A stretch of 64,000 bases of DNA, taken from contig NC_092016.1 of assembly GCF_042242105.1 (NCBI RefSeq), forward strand, positions 3,767,501-3,831,500, written 5' to 3'. Position numbers and translations under genes: made by a program. The notes under the pieces are model-generated. The model ran no database searches. It was not told the DNA's origin and saw only the letters and a list, made by a program, of their open reading frames with translations. The DNA is from Pempheris klunzingeri. Lineage: Eukaryota > Chordata > Actinopteri > Acropomatiformes > Pempheridae. Below are positions 1 through 16,865 of the stretch, piece by piece. Every line of letters starts with the position of its first letter. The stretch's first letter is position 1.

Positions 1-770
1 ATTGTTTGTTCATGCTTTTCACGAGGAACTGGACCCTTAAAGTAGACTGAACTGTGTGTTTTCCAGTACTGAGTGAGCATCAGCAGTGTCATTAAGGAGG
101 GACCACAACTGTGTTTTCTTCAAAGTCAGACAACAAGGTGGGTGAAAACTGTTTAAATCAATAAAAGACGTCTGTGCTGCTTGATGCCATCATGCAAAGT
201 GTCCTGAAGGACTTTCCTGATGGTCATCGGCACCAATACTTGTAGGGTGAATCATCCAGTGTCTGACATGTCGTGCCAGATGTTAGATCTGCTGCAGAGA
301 AGTCTGTCTGCAGCATCAGGGATCCAGAGAAAGTAGAAGATCCCACTGACAGCAGACCGCAGGCTTCTCTGCAGAGAGGCAGGAACGGTGACTGATTTGC
401 CAAAGAGATCTGAAGAGATTTAATAAAAAAGGCAACAAGCAGAGCACATTCCTGTCTTTGTTTTGCCAATGTGTTCATTTACAGCACCGGGTGACTCCGA
501 GATAAACAGTCAGACGTGAGTTAAGAATTAAAGGGAGCACAGTTTTACAGCCTGTTTAAGTAGATATTGTCAAGTAGAAATCTACAAAATAGCAGCAGGA
601 GATAACTAGTTATGATATTACTGATATACACTATAATTTGGTCCAATTCTACTTTTATTAGTTATTTTTTATCTCAGCAAATCAGTCTGTCTAAGAAACA
701 CTCCACCTCCCTCTGAGGCTCTTAATAAGTCATGTAAGTTAACTGCTTCCCTAACACACAGTGCATAGGT
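1..770 (+). other. Upstream non-coding DNA, probably 5' intron of abhd2
   Basis: No coding segment is recognised here. An acceptor-like pyrimidine/cacacag sequence ends at about 770, directly before the short 5' UTR of the first abhd2 coding exon. The stretch is therefore probably the end of an intron following one or more non-coding abhd2 exons that lie outside the window. The intron call is inference. Confidence 0.45.
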
Positions 771-787
771 CCTCTCCGGTGTCCACA

Positions 788-3700
788 ATGGCCACCCTCG
801 AGGACGGTGACATGCACACCTTCGGCCCAGAGCTGCCGGCCATGTTTGATGGCGTGAAGCTGGCTGCGGTGGCGGCGGCCCTCTACATCATCGTCCGCTG
901 TCTGAACCTGAAGAGTCCCACAGCACCACCAGAGATCATCTACCAGGACACGGCGCTCAGCCGCTATCTGCTGAAAACCTGCCCGCTGCTCACCAAAGAG
1001 TGAGTGTTTGTCATTATCTGGTCCCACTTTTAAAGATGTGGAGCGTTGGATGACTTCAGCTTTGGTCATTTTGGGTCTCGATCACCTACAAGTGTTACAT
1101 CTAAATGTAAATGACTGAGGACTTGATGTGACTTAAAGGACCAGAGGGCTTGGACATAATGATTCATGTTTATATCATTCTAATAGTTTATAAAGTGCTT
1201 TGACAGAGAAAGCAAAACAGGAAACTTAGGGAGCAATGAAACAGAGAAAAGTCAGGATTAATATGAATTTAAAACAGGAAGAAAAAGACAAAAACAGCAG
1301 CAGCAGAAGGAGAAGAAAGACATTAAAACATTGAAGAATGCAAAAATAACTAAATACAAATCTCCTCAGACGGCTCGTTCCAAAGCCGAGGAGACCTGAT
1401 GTTGTTGGACTGGGACTGAAATCTAAACACTGAGGACTCGAGTCAAACTGGGATGTAATTTAGTTTTCACTCTGTTTTTTAGTTGGAAATACAGCAGAGT
1501 AGTTTTCCTACACAATGAGGGGAAAAGAGCTGAGAGACACCTCAAAGTTAAAACAGATAAAGAGCCATGAAAGTAACAGCGTCGACTTCAAGTACGTGCT
1601 GAAAAACAGAAAAACTCTGAGGTCAGAAGTGGAGTTACTCGACTGGTTTGGACAGTTTTTAGTTAAATGTCAGAGGGATCAGTCAGCAGGGGAAGAGGAT
1701 GTTGCTGTCACACCTTGATTCCAACTTTCTAAAGGCGACATGTTCACAAAGTGTCCTCCGTCAGTTTAGCTCTGCACTCCTATAACTGATTCAGCTCAAC
1801 GAGAAATATAATCTTCTTTTTCATTCAACTCTTTCCTCTTCCTCGTCAAGACCTGGTGCCTACATTACCCACAATGCAACGTGACCACAGACAGTTCAGT
1901 TTGAGACTCGGTCATGCTTGTCGAGCCTTTAACCTCAAGCAGAGATGAGGAGCAGGATAAACATCACGCCTTTCTAACACCTCCAGGGTTTTGTTATTGA
2001 CAGAGGAATCTGTTTGTCAGCCGGCATCAATCGATTATTTGGCCACAAAAGGCTTTCATGCAACTGTTTTTTAGTGTAGCAGCGCACCCTAAGACCTGTA
2101 ACCAGACTGACGTGTAGTATCGATGCAGTTTCTGCCCTGCAGAAAGGGAGCGTCTGTAGGCGTTTTATTTATCTACTCTGTTTAATAAAGTTAATGCTAA
2201 CTGGGTTAATCCACATTTTTTTCCCTTTATCTAAACCACTGCTGCTTGTATTTGAACTTGGATGACAAATCTCGTTGGCCTGAGAGTTGCTTATCTCTGA
2301 CACATTTACAAATACTTGGGAGTAAGGAGTGGAGAGTTGCGTAATTTGTGAAAATCTCAGCCACAAATAAGCAGTCGTCTCTTAGCTCCGAGTCCAGATC
2401 CAACTCAAATGGCAGACTGTCGCCGTGTCTGCCCCCTCCTATAGTTGGTAGGTGTGTGTGCCTGCGCCTGCTGGGGTCACTTTTGTAAAGACTGTGCTGA
2501 AACGTCCTCAGGGTGAAGGCCTGCAGCTGTACTGTAATGTAATATCTCGCTCTTCTCTTCAGATACATTCCTCCCCTGTTGTGGGGTAAGAGCGGCCATC
2601 TCCAGACGGCCCTGTACGGCAAGATGGGACGTGTCAACACTCCAACGCCCTGCGGAGTCCGCAAGTTCCTCCCAATGCCGGACGGGGCCACGGCGTCCTT
2701 TGACCTCTTCGAAGCGCTCGGAGACCACAGCACAGGAGGTCAGAGGCAGAAACTAGTTTATCTGGTAAAGCAGCAAAGCAGCTGCTGCTGGATTTACTGC
2801 ATGTTTCAGATCTAATCACACAACTGCTGGTCTTCTCTTACTTTGACACACTAATTATTGTTTTGTTGAGCTGTTTTTCTATTCGCCTGTCATTCCTCCA
2901 GAGTTTTATGTCCTTATTTGGATCGTGAGTGCATCAGCCTCAAGTGATGAGCAGCTCATGCTGCAGTATACACCAGCAGGGAGACAGCTAATGAACTCCC
3001 TAGAGCAAAAATACCCTGCGTTTCAGCAGCCAATTGAATAAACACACACACAACATCCATTTTACTCCCACACATGACTCCACTTTGCATGTGTTCCCTC
3101 TTGTTTGTCTGTGTGTCTGTCTGTGTATGTGTATGTGTGTTTGGTAGATGACATTACCATGGTGATCTGCCCTGGGCTCGGTAACCATAGCGAGAAGAAC
3201 TACATTCGCACATTTGTGGATCACTCCCAGCGTCAGGGTTACCGCTGTGCCGTGCTCAACCACCTGGGAGCCCTGCCCAACATGGAGCTCACCTCGCCGC
3301 GCATGTTCACCTACGGTAACGAGCGAAGGCCACATTCATGATGGTACGCGGCGCCCTTTATCACTGTCACACATTCATAAAAGTGTCCGCCTTTCGTTCA
3401 GGCTGCACCTGGGAGTTTGCGGCCATGGTGAGCTACATCAAACGAGCTTTTCCCGAGACGCTGCTGGTGGTCGTGGGCTTCAGTCTCGGGGGGAACATCG
3501 TCTGTAAGTTCCTGGGTGAGAACCAGTCAAACCAGGACCGGGTGCTCTGCTGTGTCAGCGTCTGTCAGGGTTACAGCGCCCACAGGTTGGTGGGATGAGG
3601 GAAGAACGAATGAACGGAAACAGACTATACCTACACACCTGAGTTGCTTTAAAACAGCACTTTTGTTGAAACCTTTATTGGCTGAATGAATATACGCATG

Positions 3701-4189
3701 TGTGTTTTAAGCTTCAGTGTCTCAACAGTGGTCGGCTGTTCTTCCTGACTTGTACGTGGATGCATTTGTGTGCTTAGGGTCCAGGAAACATTCCTTCAGT
3801 GGGATCAGTGCCGGAGGCTCTACAACTTTGTGTTGGCAGACAACATGAAGAGGCTCATCCTGTCACACAGGTAGAGCACAGGTGTCGCACAACAAACGTT
3901 TCTGCAGCTACAGATGGACACTTACAGTTACCGACGAGTTGATCTGTTCAAGTGATAGTATGATAGCTTGGATGCTTCTCTATATTCATTGTTGCAGGAG
4001 ATTTCTGCTGCAAGAAAGGTGGTGACACAAAAAGATGAACATCAATAGGGGACAATATTTTCTTGAGTATAGACACAAAATTTGGCTAATTGTGTTAAAG
4101 CTCACCAGCCAGATGTAGCATAGATAGATAGACAGATAGACAGATAGACAGATAGACAGATAGACAGATAGACAGATAGACAGATAGAC

Positions 4190-4241
<52 letters not shown>

Positions 4242-7014
4242 TGACCTCCTGCCCTGTCTTGTCTAAATACCTTTACTGTGTTGTTTAACAGGAACAGTTT
4301 TCTCAGCATGAGCTCCAGCAACATCGGTGATGCAGACCTGAGCAAACTGTGCGCAGCGACGTCTCTGATGCAGATCGACGACAGCATCATGAGGTGAAGT
4401 TTGGGTGGACTTGATTGATTTTGATTGGTGTGCCGATTGCCGCTCCAGACTCCACTGGTTGGTTATCTCTCTGTCGCTGATGTTATCACGCCGTCTGTGC
4501 TGCAGGAAGTTTCACGGTTACAGCTCCCTGAAGGATTACTACGAGAGGGACAGCTGTGTGCACTACATCCACAACGTGAGTGACCAGTGTGCAAGTAATA
4601 TTAACATGAGTACTACTTTTACCTCTGCTGTGCTCTCACTTAACACTGCATCCACTACTGTATCACTACGACTACTTCTACTGCTTTTGCTGCTGCTCCT
4701 TTTCTACTGTTACAACTATCAGGACTACTAACAGTGCAAAGACGAATATTAACTCCTGCTAATGCTACTGCTTCTATTACTACAGCTACTACTACTATCA
4801 CAATGTGCTCATTATTACTACTATAACTACAGCTTTTTTTTTACCGTGTCTTCTCAGATAACTCGCCGAAGCTAAAGCTACAGGAATAGTTTACATTTTT
4901 ATTCACGTTCCCAGTGGGAGTTAGATGAACAGATTGACACCACTCTCGTGTGTTTGCTTTAACTATGGAGCTACAACCAGTGGGGGATCAGCTTAGCTTA
5001 TCATAAATACTGGGAGCGAGGCGCACAGAGCTAGCCTGGCTCTGCTCCGAGCTCCAAAAATGACTCACTGGCTCACTGGTTAACACACCGTATCTCATTT
5101 GTCTAACTATGACACAAAAAGTTTTTAGAAAGGACAGTTTGTGGTTTTAGAGGAAGTCTTGTGGTCTCAGTATTTTTTGGTGTGTCTGCTGGTTGCCTGG
5201 TAACCTCACTTCCTCAGCAACTCTCCCAAAACCACAAATAGGTTGTTTGCAGTCACACGATGTGTTTCGATGTGTAAACATCAAAATGGGGGCAGGAGAT
5301 GAAAACAGAATTGGCAAGATGGAGGAAGGTGGACTGAAAACAAGTATTATCTGACTCTGCTCCCCCCCCGGCTGCAGATTGAGGCAATTTTTGCTTAATT
5401 TTTCCGCCTTATGAACAACCCTAACCCTAACCCTCGCCTCTCGCCCGATGTCAGCTGGGACTGGCTCCAGCTCCCTCACAACCCTTCAGGATACACAGTT
5501 TAGACAATGGATGGATGGGTGAACTTTTGGTGCTAGATAAAAGCACCTTGTGGTTTCACTGTTTGATCCATTTGATTAATGGTAAACCACAGGCATCTGG
5601 AGAGTGTGTGATAGTGCTTCCAACGTGACCTCAAGTGCAAACAAGCTTTTGACACCCTGAGCCAGCCTGTCTTCAGTCTTGATGCTAAGCTAATCACCCG
5701 CTCTGCACTTAAAGCACTGACACAAGAATGGTGTCGATCCTGTGAATGAGCATAGATCCCAATGTCCTTTTATGAATGAAAGAGTGAACTAATTGAATAC
5801 AAATACTGCTTTTACTGCTACTTTACTATCACTGAACTTACCTGGCTCACCGCTACACCTTCTAACACTATTACTTCTACTATTACTGCTGCTGTTACAG
5901 CACTACTGGCACCACTACAGTACTAAACTAACTGACCCACCTCTATAACACCTTCTACTAATACTACTACTGTTACTAAAGTCACTGCCCCACCCAGAAA
6001 CACTGTGCATCCAAGTCATTCACAAACAAACTGTTGTTTCGTCTCCAGCTCACTGTGCCTCTCCTCCTGGTAAACTCCTCCGACGACCCACTAGTTCATC
6101 AGTCACTGCTGGCTATTCCACGCACACTTGCAGGTTTGTGTTGCAAGATAAGATTCATCCATCAGTGGTGGATAAACAGAGATATTTGGGGCACTATTCA
6201 ACTGTACACATGTAGTTATGCAGCAGATTGCAGAGGGTTGACTAAACCTTCGCTAATAAGGACTCACATTGTGTTTGTTTTGAATGTTTTGTGTGTTTCC
6301 TTGAGAGCAATGCTGACGACACTCAAGTATTGTCCTCCAGTGTTACAAACCCAGACAGTGTAGAGCAAATGAACCCGCTGTCCTTCCTCCAGAGCCGGAC
6401 ACCGGAGCCGGAGTCTTAAGTGTTGATAAAGTCAAGTTGTCGCGGCTATCTGCTCAACACCGCCCAGACAGTCTTGTTGAATTTTTCAGGGCCATGTGAT
6501 CCGCCTGGGCAGTTGGATTATATATATAGAGCAGTGTGTGTGTGTGTGCGGACACAGCCTGCTGCCCGGCCTTCGCAGGTCACATGCACTGGTCCTTGTG
6601 TGTGTAAATCAGTGTGTATAATGACTTAGACCTTGACAAGTGAAATTCTAAACTTGTGCTCTACTTCAAGGAAACACGAACACCCAGACTTATAGTTTCT
6701 TCTTTTAATTTTCCCCGTCTTCACTTATAGTGACTCAGGTGTAAGTGAACTGTTCCAAGAAACTGTTGATTAAGTTTGAACTGTGTTAATATCTCTAGTT
6801 TGTAAGCTAAATGTAATGATTACACTTTACCTCTTGCACACAGGAAACCCACTTAAAACCCACTGAGTAAAAAATATTACCACATTGGCTCTCACAGGTG
6901 TTTTCGGGGAATAGATTTAAGATTTGTCAACAGTTTTTATGAATCTATTAAAACACACACTTAAATGGTGTTTAGCTGTGTGTGTATGTGCAGGTGCACA
7001 CATGCATAAACAGG

Positions 7015-7071
<57 letters not shown>

Positions 7072-8711
7072 TGTAGAGTGACAGAAAGGGAAAGGGGGTG
7101 ACACATTTCTGGGAAGAAACCGAACGTGTTACCCGCTGACCTCACAGTCAGTCACCGAGCTGCATTTTAACGACGCCTCCACAGAGCAGAAGAGATGAAT
7201 TATTTATCTTCACATCGACAAGATCAGGAGCCTTTTAATTACTGAATGGCTGGAGATGCTTGACCAGAAACTCAAAGTGATGCAATGAAGTGCAAAAAGT
7301 CACAGCTGCAGACTTCAGCAGTCTTGTGCAGGGTGGAACTTAAGGGGGGGGATTTTTGGGCGTTATAAAATCAGGGGTTTCTTTAATTTATCAAAGCTCC
7401 TTTAATGGTGCAGTGTGGAGGATTTAGTGGCATCTAGTGGTGCGATTGCAGATTGCAACCAACTGAATACGGGTCAGTAGAAGCTACGGTGGCCAACAAG
7501 GGTTCACGCTCCCTTGCTGTTTCTTAAAATGCTAAATAATAAGCAGAAATAATTTATCAAAATGTAAACTTCTCTTTGTCTTCCAAGTGGTGCATTTGTG
7601 CCACTAAATTTAAGCTGTTGCCTCAATATAAAAACGCAAAAGGCCCTGTTTGTCTATTCTGGGCTTCTGTAGAAACATGGAGGTGCGACCGTGGATGTGT
7701 TTATGACCTGGATACTGGCTGGAGACTCAGCCCTGCTGCCAATGTGTCCCAATGGTCACCTGCAGTATTGCAATGACCATTTTGCTCCTATCAGCATGAT
7801 TTCGGTCGTTCTAATGAACCGCCTGCTCAGCACCAAACAGCAGACAGACAGCGAATAGCTGGTGAACACAGCGGAGCATTTAGCAGCTAAAATGCCAGAT
7901 ATTTCACTTAGAGAGGAGTTTTTGGAGAGCAAAACAGAGCTGAAAAGAGAGTAAATGTTGGACTGAGATTCATCAGGTGGCCTGAGACATGACTTCAAAT
8001 CATAATGTTGCTCGATATGTGACACACGTGTAAGTGTTGTGATCACAGCTTGTTTCTTTTGCCCCCAAGTGGCCAAAAACAGGTATTCCAGCTTTAAAAA
8101 AAAAAAAAGCCAGACACTGTAAAATAGTCATTTTGGTTGTAAGAGAAGCTGGTTCCTTATTTTTAAGATGATATTGGAGTCATTATATCCAGAATGGCAG
8201 CCGGACCTGCTTTAGATTTATCAAGATGTTTCATCCTTCACTTCTGAGCCAGTGTTTCAGGCCAAACTGTACACTGAGGTGAATATGATCTGCTCCAGAT
8301 GCTAATGAATCGGGTTGGTGAACTGTAACTTAACACAGAGGAACTGATGTCATGTTTGGCTCTGATGACACCAGTGATGGTTCAGGGCGTCTGTAGTTTA
8401 TACGGTTTGTACACAGAGAACCCAAACCAGCCCCGGCTTTTTTATCTTGTTACGACTTGGCACTAAATTAAAAGTTAGGCATGCTTAAACAGTAAATGCT
8501 GTTGATCATCTTACCTCTCCTTGTGTCTGTAGAAAAGAGGCCCAATGTGGTGTTTGCCCTGACCCAACACGGAGGCCACCTGGGCTTCTTTGAGGGAGCC
8601 GTGCTGTTCCCTCAGCCGCTCACCTGGATGGACAAGGTCATAGTCGAGTACACCGACGCCATCTGCCACTGGGAGAAGACCCGGCCGGCGTGCCGGAGGA
8701 GCAGGACGTGA
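788..8711 (+). CDS. abhd2: abhd2: alpha/beta-hydrolase domain protein 2 (monoacylglycerol lipase), 9 coding exons
   Basis: Coding exons: 788-999, 2563-2738, 3148-3315, 3402-3585, 3778-3870, 4292-4393, 4506-4575, 6049-6133, 8533-8711. All junctions are GT-AG and keep phase, giving 422 aa (human ABHD2 is 425). The family is a membrane serine hydrolase that splits monoacylglycerols such as 2-arachidonoylglycerol; in mammals it is the progesterone-activated lipase of sperm. Residues about 22-39 form a hydrophobic signal-anchor helix. The nucleophile elbow GFSLGGN places Ser213; Asp347 or 348 in SSDDPLVH and His379 in HGGHLGF complete the triad. The ATG at 788 was chosen because the protein then aligns with the human N-terminus ([15 protein letters not shown]). 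Fish may carry a and b paralogues and I cannot tell which this is. The last 9 residues look unlike the family and may be frame-shifted (see findings). Confidence 0.95.
1000..2562 (+). other. abhd2 intron 1
   Basis: The intron runs from the GTGAGT donor to the ctcttcag acceptor. It is AT-rich and contains a purine-rich stretch near 1210-1330. I recognise no coding exon, RNA gene or clear repeat family in it. Confidence 0.6.
4121..4240. repeat. GATA/GACA compound microsatellite
   Basis: About 120 bp of tetranucleotide repeats: alternating gata and gaca units, then a pure gata block, then a pure gaca block. It lies in abhd2 intron 5 and ends about 50 bp before the acceptor of exon 6 at 4292. 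GATA/GACA tracts are common and highly variable in fish genomes. Confidence 0.97.
4600..4840. repeat. Degenerate ACT/CTA trinucleotide tract, left part
   Basis: Imperfect act/cta/ctg triplets run through this part of abhd2 intron 7. A matching tract resumes at about 5810-5985, so the two look like one array split by the repeat element between them. Confidence 0.6.
4855..5720. repeat. Abundant teleost interspersed repeat block
   Basis: The segment holds motifs I recognise from very common fish repeats, for example gctagcctggctctg near 5030 and ttaacacaccgtatctcattt near 5080. A stretch near 5680-5695 (gatgctaagctaatcaccc) mirrors cagcttagcttatcata near 4990. The ends are approximate. No coding capacity is visible. 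Confidence 0.55.
5405..5520 (+). repeat. L2/CR1-type LINE 3' tail fragment
   Basis: The order cctcgcctctcgcccgatgt, cagctgggactggctccag, then gacaatggatggatggg resembles the conserved 3' end shared by many fish L2-like LINEs and dependent SINEs, which ends in ATGG units. Only the tail is present. Confidence 0.55.
5810..5985. repeat. Degenerate ACT/CTA trinucleotide tract, right part
   Basis: Imperfect tact/ctact triplets resume here in abhd2 intron 7, continuing the pattern of 4600-4840 just before exon 8 (6049). Confidence 0.55.
7019..7074. repeat. (GT)n microsatellite
   Basis: An uninterrupted run of about 27 GT units in abhd2 intron 8. Confidence 0.98.
7405..8095. repeat. Teleost interspersed repeat (ggatttagtggcatctagtgg family)
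   Basis: The left end reads ggtgcagtgtggaggattta then gtggcatctagtggtg, and the right end reads agtggccaaaaacaggtatt then ccagcttt. I recognise this pair of ends from a repeat found in many fish introns, probably a non-autonomous DNA element. The left agctcc and right ccagctttaaa may be short inverted ends. The family name is not known to me. Confidence 0.5.
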
Positions 8712-10875
8712 ACTCCTTCCTGCAGTAACACTCAGTGGGTGACATACGCACACGTCTGGAGAGAAAACAATAGACCAAAAAAACTTTAAAAAAACGTACA
8801 GACGCGTACTCAGCCTTCTATATTTGAACTAATTCAGTACTAATGGCCTTACAGTAATGCTGGGAAATGTAGGAAATGCATTAGAAAGGGCACGCTGAGA
8901 GGAAGTTGGAACATGAAGTTGCAATTTGAAACTCACATAAGATAATAACACTGGAAAATGTAATATGACCCCGAGGTGAATTGTTCCTTCCTCTTGTTCT
9001 CCTTCGGTGTAACTCGAGCTCACCCTCTGCTGGGTCGGGGGATATAATTAGTGGGGCGTGGTGGCGGCGGGGGGCTTCAACCACGGGATGAATGTGACCT
9101 TTGACCTGAGTGTAGAAAGAAGAGAAAAGTGTATTTTTATGCATTCGTTACTTTCCCAGACACTCAAATATCCCTAATTCAGGTTATTAGACATCTAGTA
9201 GAGATTAAATGATTCTAAAAACTGGAAAATCATCGCCGTTAAGTATGAAGGATACCGTTTGTCTGAAGTCTTAAAGCCTTAACCATAATATACTTTAAAA
9301 TATACCTGATGGCCCACACAGTTTACGTTGTGAGGCATTTTATTTTTATTCAGAAAGTTTCAGGATTTGACTCCTAAAGTTCACAGCCAGGCTTAAACAG
9401 ATTTGGTTTCTGGCTTCTCATGAATCATTGAGCTACCGACTCAGACTGATGATTTATGGTTTACAGTGGGGATTTCCAGCTGTTGTTAAGGCTCAGCATA
9501 ACACCTGTCGTGCTAATTTCTTTAATTTAATATGATAAGAACCTTGTTTGTCTCCATTAAGAGGTTTTATTGCAGGAAGAATGTTAAATAATACCTAGTT
9601 TTTCATTTTGCATTTCCAATGTGTGCAGTGGACCATCAGCCTGCATTGTTGCTGCTGACCTTTAAAAATGAAAGAATCAGTTTTTTAAAGGGGTTTAACA
9701 GCTAAAAAAAACACAGACAGGAACATAATCTTTCATTTAATTATGCTTTTCTGACAGTTTATCGTGTCGCTGAATGGAAATATGGGCAGATTATACAAAC
9801 TAGCGTTAGCATTGTACCACAGATATTGATCCAATTCAGTTTGTCCCTTGTTCTTTAAAACCAGCAGATAAACAGTTGTTACTAGTGATAGCATAAGGAT
9901 GGTCAGCTGGTTTAATTTCCCTAAATGCTGCTGTTTAGGAACTCTGATTCTAAAGCCCAGAAAAGGTCAAACTGTGTTTACAAAGGCTTTGAACAGAAAG
10001 GAGAGGAGAGAGTGCAAAGGGGACACAAACAGTAAGTGTATTAAATAAGAAATCCAATAGTGGACTCTCTATTTATACACTTGGACCAAAGCACTCTTAA
10101 CTTTTCAATATAAAACGTTGTACTTTTTCATGATTCAGCTGCATTTTGGACTCATCATGCTACAATAACGTCTCACATTCGACGCTGCTTTGAACAAGAG
10201 ATAACTGATTAGTTTTATAAGTGACCAAAGGGTTTGTTTTAAAGCTGCTTATTGCTGCGTATGGGATGGGTGGAATAAAAAAAAAAAACAACAAATACAA
10301 AATAAAATAAATAGAGTAAATGAAGGAGTAAAAACATTGTGTTAAAACACAGAAGCCGTGGAGACTCACCTCTGCTGTGGCTCATGATCGTATACTTCCA
10401 TGAGAAATGTACTGAGAAAGCAATCAAACACTGACAAAGTGAAGTTTATACGCAGGAGTTTTGTTGTCTGTGGTTTATTCTGGGCATTTTAAATGACAAA
10501 TTTGAGTCGCTATGGTGTGATAGTTTGCTTTTAATCACAGTTTCCTGTGAGTAACATCCTGACAGACACTGTAAATGCAGTGGACTCCACCATCAGACTC
10601 AATACAACTTTACTTCTCTATCTGCCCTTTAAAAGTCAAACACAACCTGCACCGGCACTGCTACTGTGTCTGTACGTGCAATATGTTTTGCCTGCACTTT
10701 GCTGTCTTTGCAGCTCCCTTTTGTTCTGTATGGCACTATTACTGTATGTATCAGCACATGGTTGTAACGTTTATAATGTAATAACAAAGTGTTTTGTTCA
10801 CATGTACTGCACAGCCATGACTGATTAATCAGATCTGAATTTAACCATTAATAAATATTTTTCACGAAGATCTGT
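8712..10875 (+). other. Probable abhd2 3' UTR
   Basis: The AT-rich sequence after the abhd2 stop has no gene of its own. An AATAAA signal at 10850-10855 is followed by a T-rich stretch with tgtttgtctg, as at a cleavage site. A long 3' UTR is usual for ABHD2. The extent is inferred from the signal alone. Confidence 0.5.
10850..10855 (+). terminator. Candidate abhd2 poly(A) signal
   Basis: A canonical AATAAA followed about 20 bases later by tgtttgtctg, a GT-rich downstream element. It is the best-placed signal before an interspersed repeat begins at about 10900. Confidence 0.45.
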
Positions 10876-10909
10876 TTGTCTGATGATTATTTATTATTAT
10901 TATTTACTG

Positions 10910-11250
10910 ATTATTACTTTGGTCCAGACTTAAATCTCTCAATAACTATTGGTTGGATTGTCATTAAAGTTTGCACAGACATTCATGGTCTGTGGAGGAT
11001 GAATCACACCGACTGTGGAGCTCCCCAGACTTTTCCTGATAGCATGGTGCTACAGGAAATGTTGTGAGATGTGAGTGAAATGCTTCAACATGTACTATTT
11101 GACTGCAGTTAAATTCAGTACAAACATTCATACTCCCCCTTGGATGAACTATAATAATTCGATTATTCATTGATTTGTCATTCAGCACCATCATCAGGTC
11201 AAAGTTTTAATACTTCTGACTAAATACTTACAAAGCCAAATTAAATGTTA
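10910..11250 (+). repeat. Abundant teleost repeat (attggttggattgtcatta family)
   Basis: The segment contains tattggttggattgtcatta, gacattcatggtctgtggag, and later caccatcatcaggtcaaag. This series is characteristic of a very abundant fish interspersed repeat. It is degenerate and non-coding. Confidence 0.6.
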
Positions 11251-12375
11251 GCATCTAAGATCGTGAACATGCTGAACATCAGCCGTCGACTCTTTCTCTT
11301 GTTTAGATTTGGGAATTGATGCAAAGACTGCAACTTATATTTATATACAGTTTATTGTACATTTATTGACATTCTTATTGGTGCACCAGGTAGCACAGTG
11401 GGTAAAACCTCATAATATTGAAGAACAATCTAAAAAACACACATGTGAGACAGGCACTTGTTGGAATATCAGCCTTGTACTTCAAGGAGAGACGAGGGGC
11501 CAGAGGGTGGAGACTGAGGAAGCTGGGGCCTGCCAGTGTTCAAACAAGCTGTGTGGGTGAACTGTGGGTCCAGACAAAGCACTGCGCAACACAGACGGTC
11601 TGTTGTTCAAAGCCAGGCAACATTGCGAGCACTCTCAGAGGTCGGCCTGTGTGCTTTTCATGACATTAAAGGAGTTTAATGCTCCTGAATGGTCACAGAA
11701 TTAAATATACTTCACAGCAGTAAAGACTATTTACCATAACTTGCCATTTTAGATTAAATACTGGCTCCCTGACAGCCATTGGCTTCTATTCATTTGAGTT
11801 TGGTAGGAAAATCATATTGTAAAGCCTTTAAGTCTGCTTAAAATTCACCACTGTGGACTTTTGGTCATTGTTATTTTTTGCTCAGTTACAGTAAAGCTGA
11901 GATCTCATGTTGGTGAGTCAGTAAAACAACGGACATTACAAAGATTATTGTGGATTTGGTCCTTTTGCTTGTAACAAACAAACAGAAAACTCTCAAATCC
12001 TGAATATCAGAGCTTTTTTTTTGGCGCAGTTGAGATGAGCTGCCTTTTTCACGACTAAGAAGGTTGATTTTCACACTGTACCGGTGTGAAGTGAAGTCAA
12101 TGGTTGCAATCTGTAAATGTATGAAGTATATTTAGTCTGTAATCACTGGCTTAGAGAGACCTGCCTTTCGGTCACCAGTGCTAAAAATGAGGAAGTGTGC
12201 GTTGCTAAAGCGTCGCCCGTGGCTTATACAGAATACTGCAGAGGGGAATAGTGACTGTACTTTGTCAGGACCTCAGGAAAACACTACCACACAGCCAGAT
12301 TGGGCTTTGAGTCTCCACAGTCTGTGGGGTGTGTAAAATATAACGGCTCTTCGCCTGCAAAGGGAGGGAGTGCGT
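11250..12375. other. Intergenic DNA and 3' flank of rlbp1
   Basis: The interval between abhd2 and rlbp1 contains no recognised gene. Its right part must include the rlbp1 3' UTR, because that gene is transcribed leftward and stops at 12376, but I could not choose a poly(A) site. The stretch near 11390-11660 may be an old repeat. Confidence 0.4.
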
Positions 12376-16825
<4,450 letters not shown>

Positions 16826-16837
<12 letters not shown>

Positions 16838-16865
16838 TTCTTCTGCTCTTTATATCAGCTTCTTC
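16826..16865 (-). other. rlbp1: rlbp1 exon 2 with 5' UTR and start codon
   Basis: On the minus strand an acceptor (cctgacag) ends just above 16865. About 28 bases of 5' UTR follow, then ATGGCTGTGGTT and the donor GTAAGT. The ATG at 16837 is the only one that joins in frame to the conserved SGTYRMVSEEEQ exon. Confidence 0.75.

Larger units (their letters stand above)
6134..8532 (+). other. abhd2 intron 8
   Basis: The last abhd2 intron is 2.4 kb. It contains a GT microsatellite near 7019-7074 and a fish repeat at about 7405-8095, listed separately. The remaining sequence shows no recognised gene. Confidence 0.7.

Noticed and set aside
3986-4390. Open frame with YLSICLSV-type repeats on the minus strand
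   Set aside because: It is the translation of the GATA/GACA microsatellite, not a protein repeat.
4405-4731. Long open frame with leucine-rich end across abhd2 exon 7
   Set aside because: It follows a different frame from the conserved abhd2 exon after the donor; the Leu run comes from ctg/cta triplets.
5416-5434. Telomere-like ccctaa repeats
   Set aside because: Only about two and a half units, within repeat DNA next to a LINE-like tail; too short to be an interstitial telomere.
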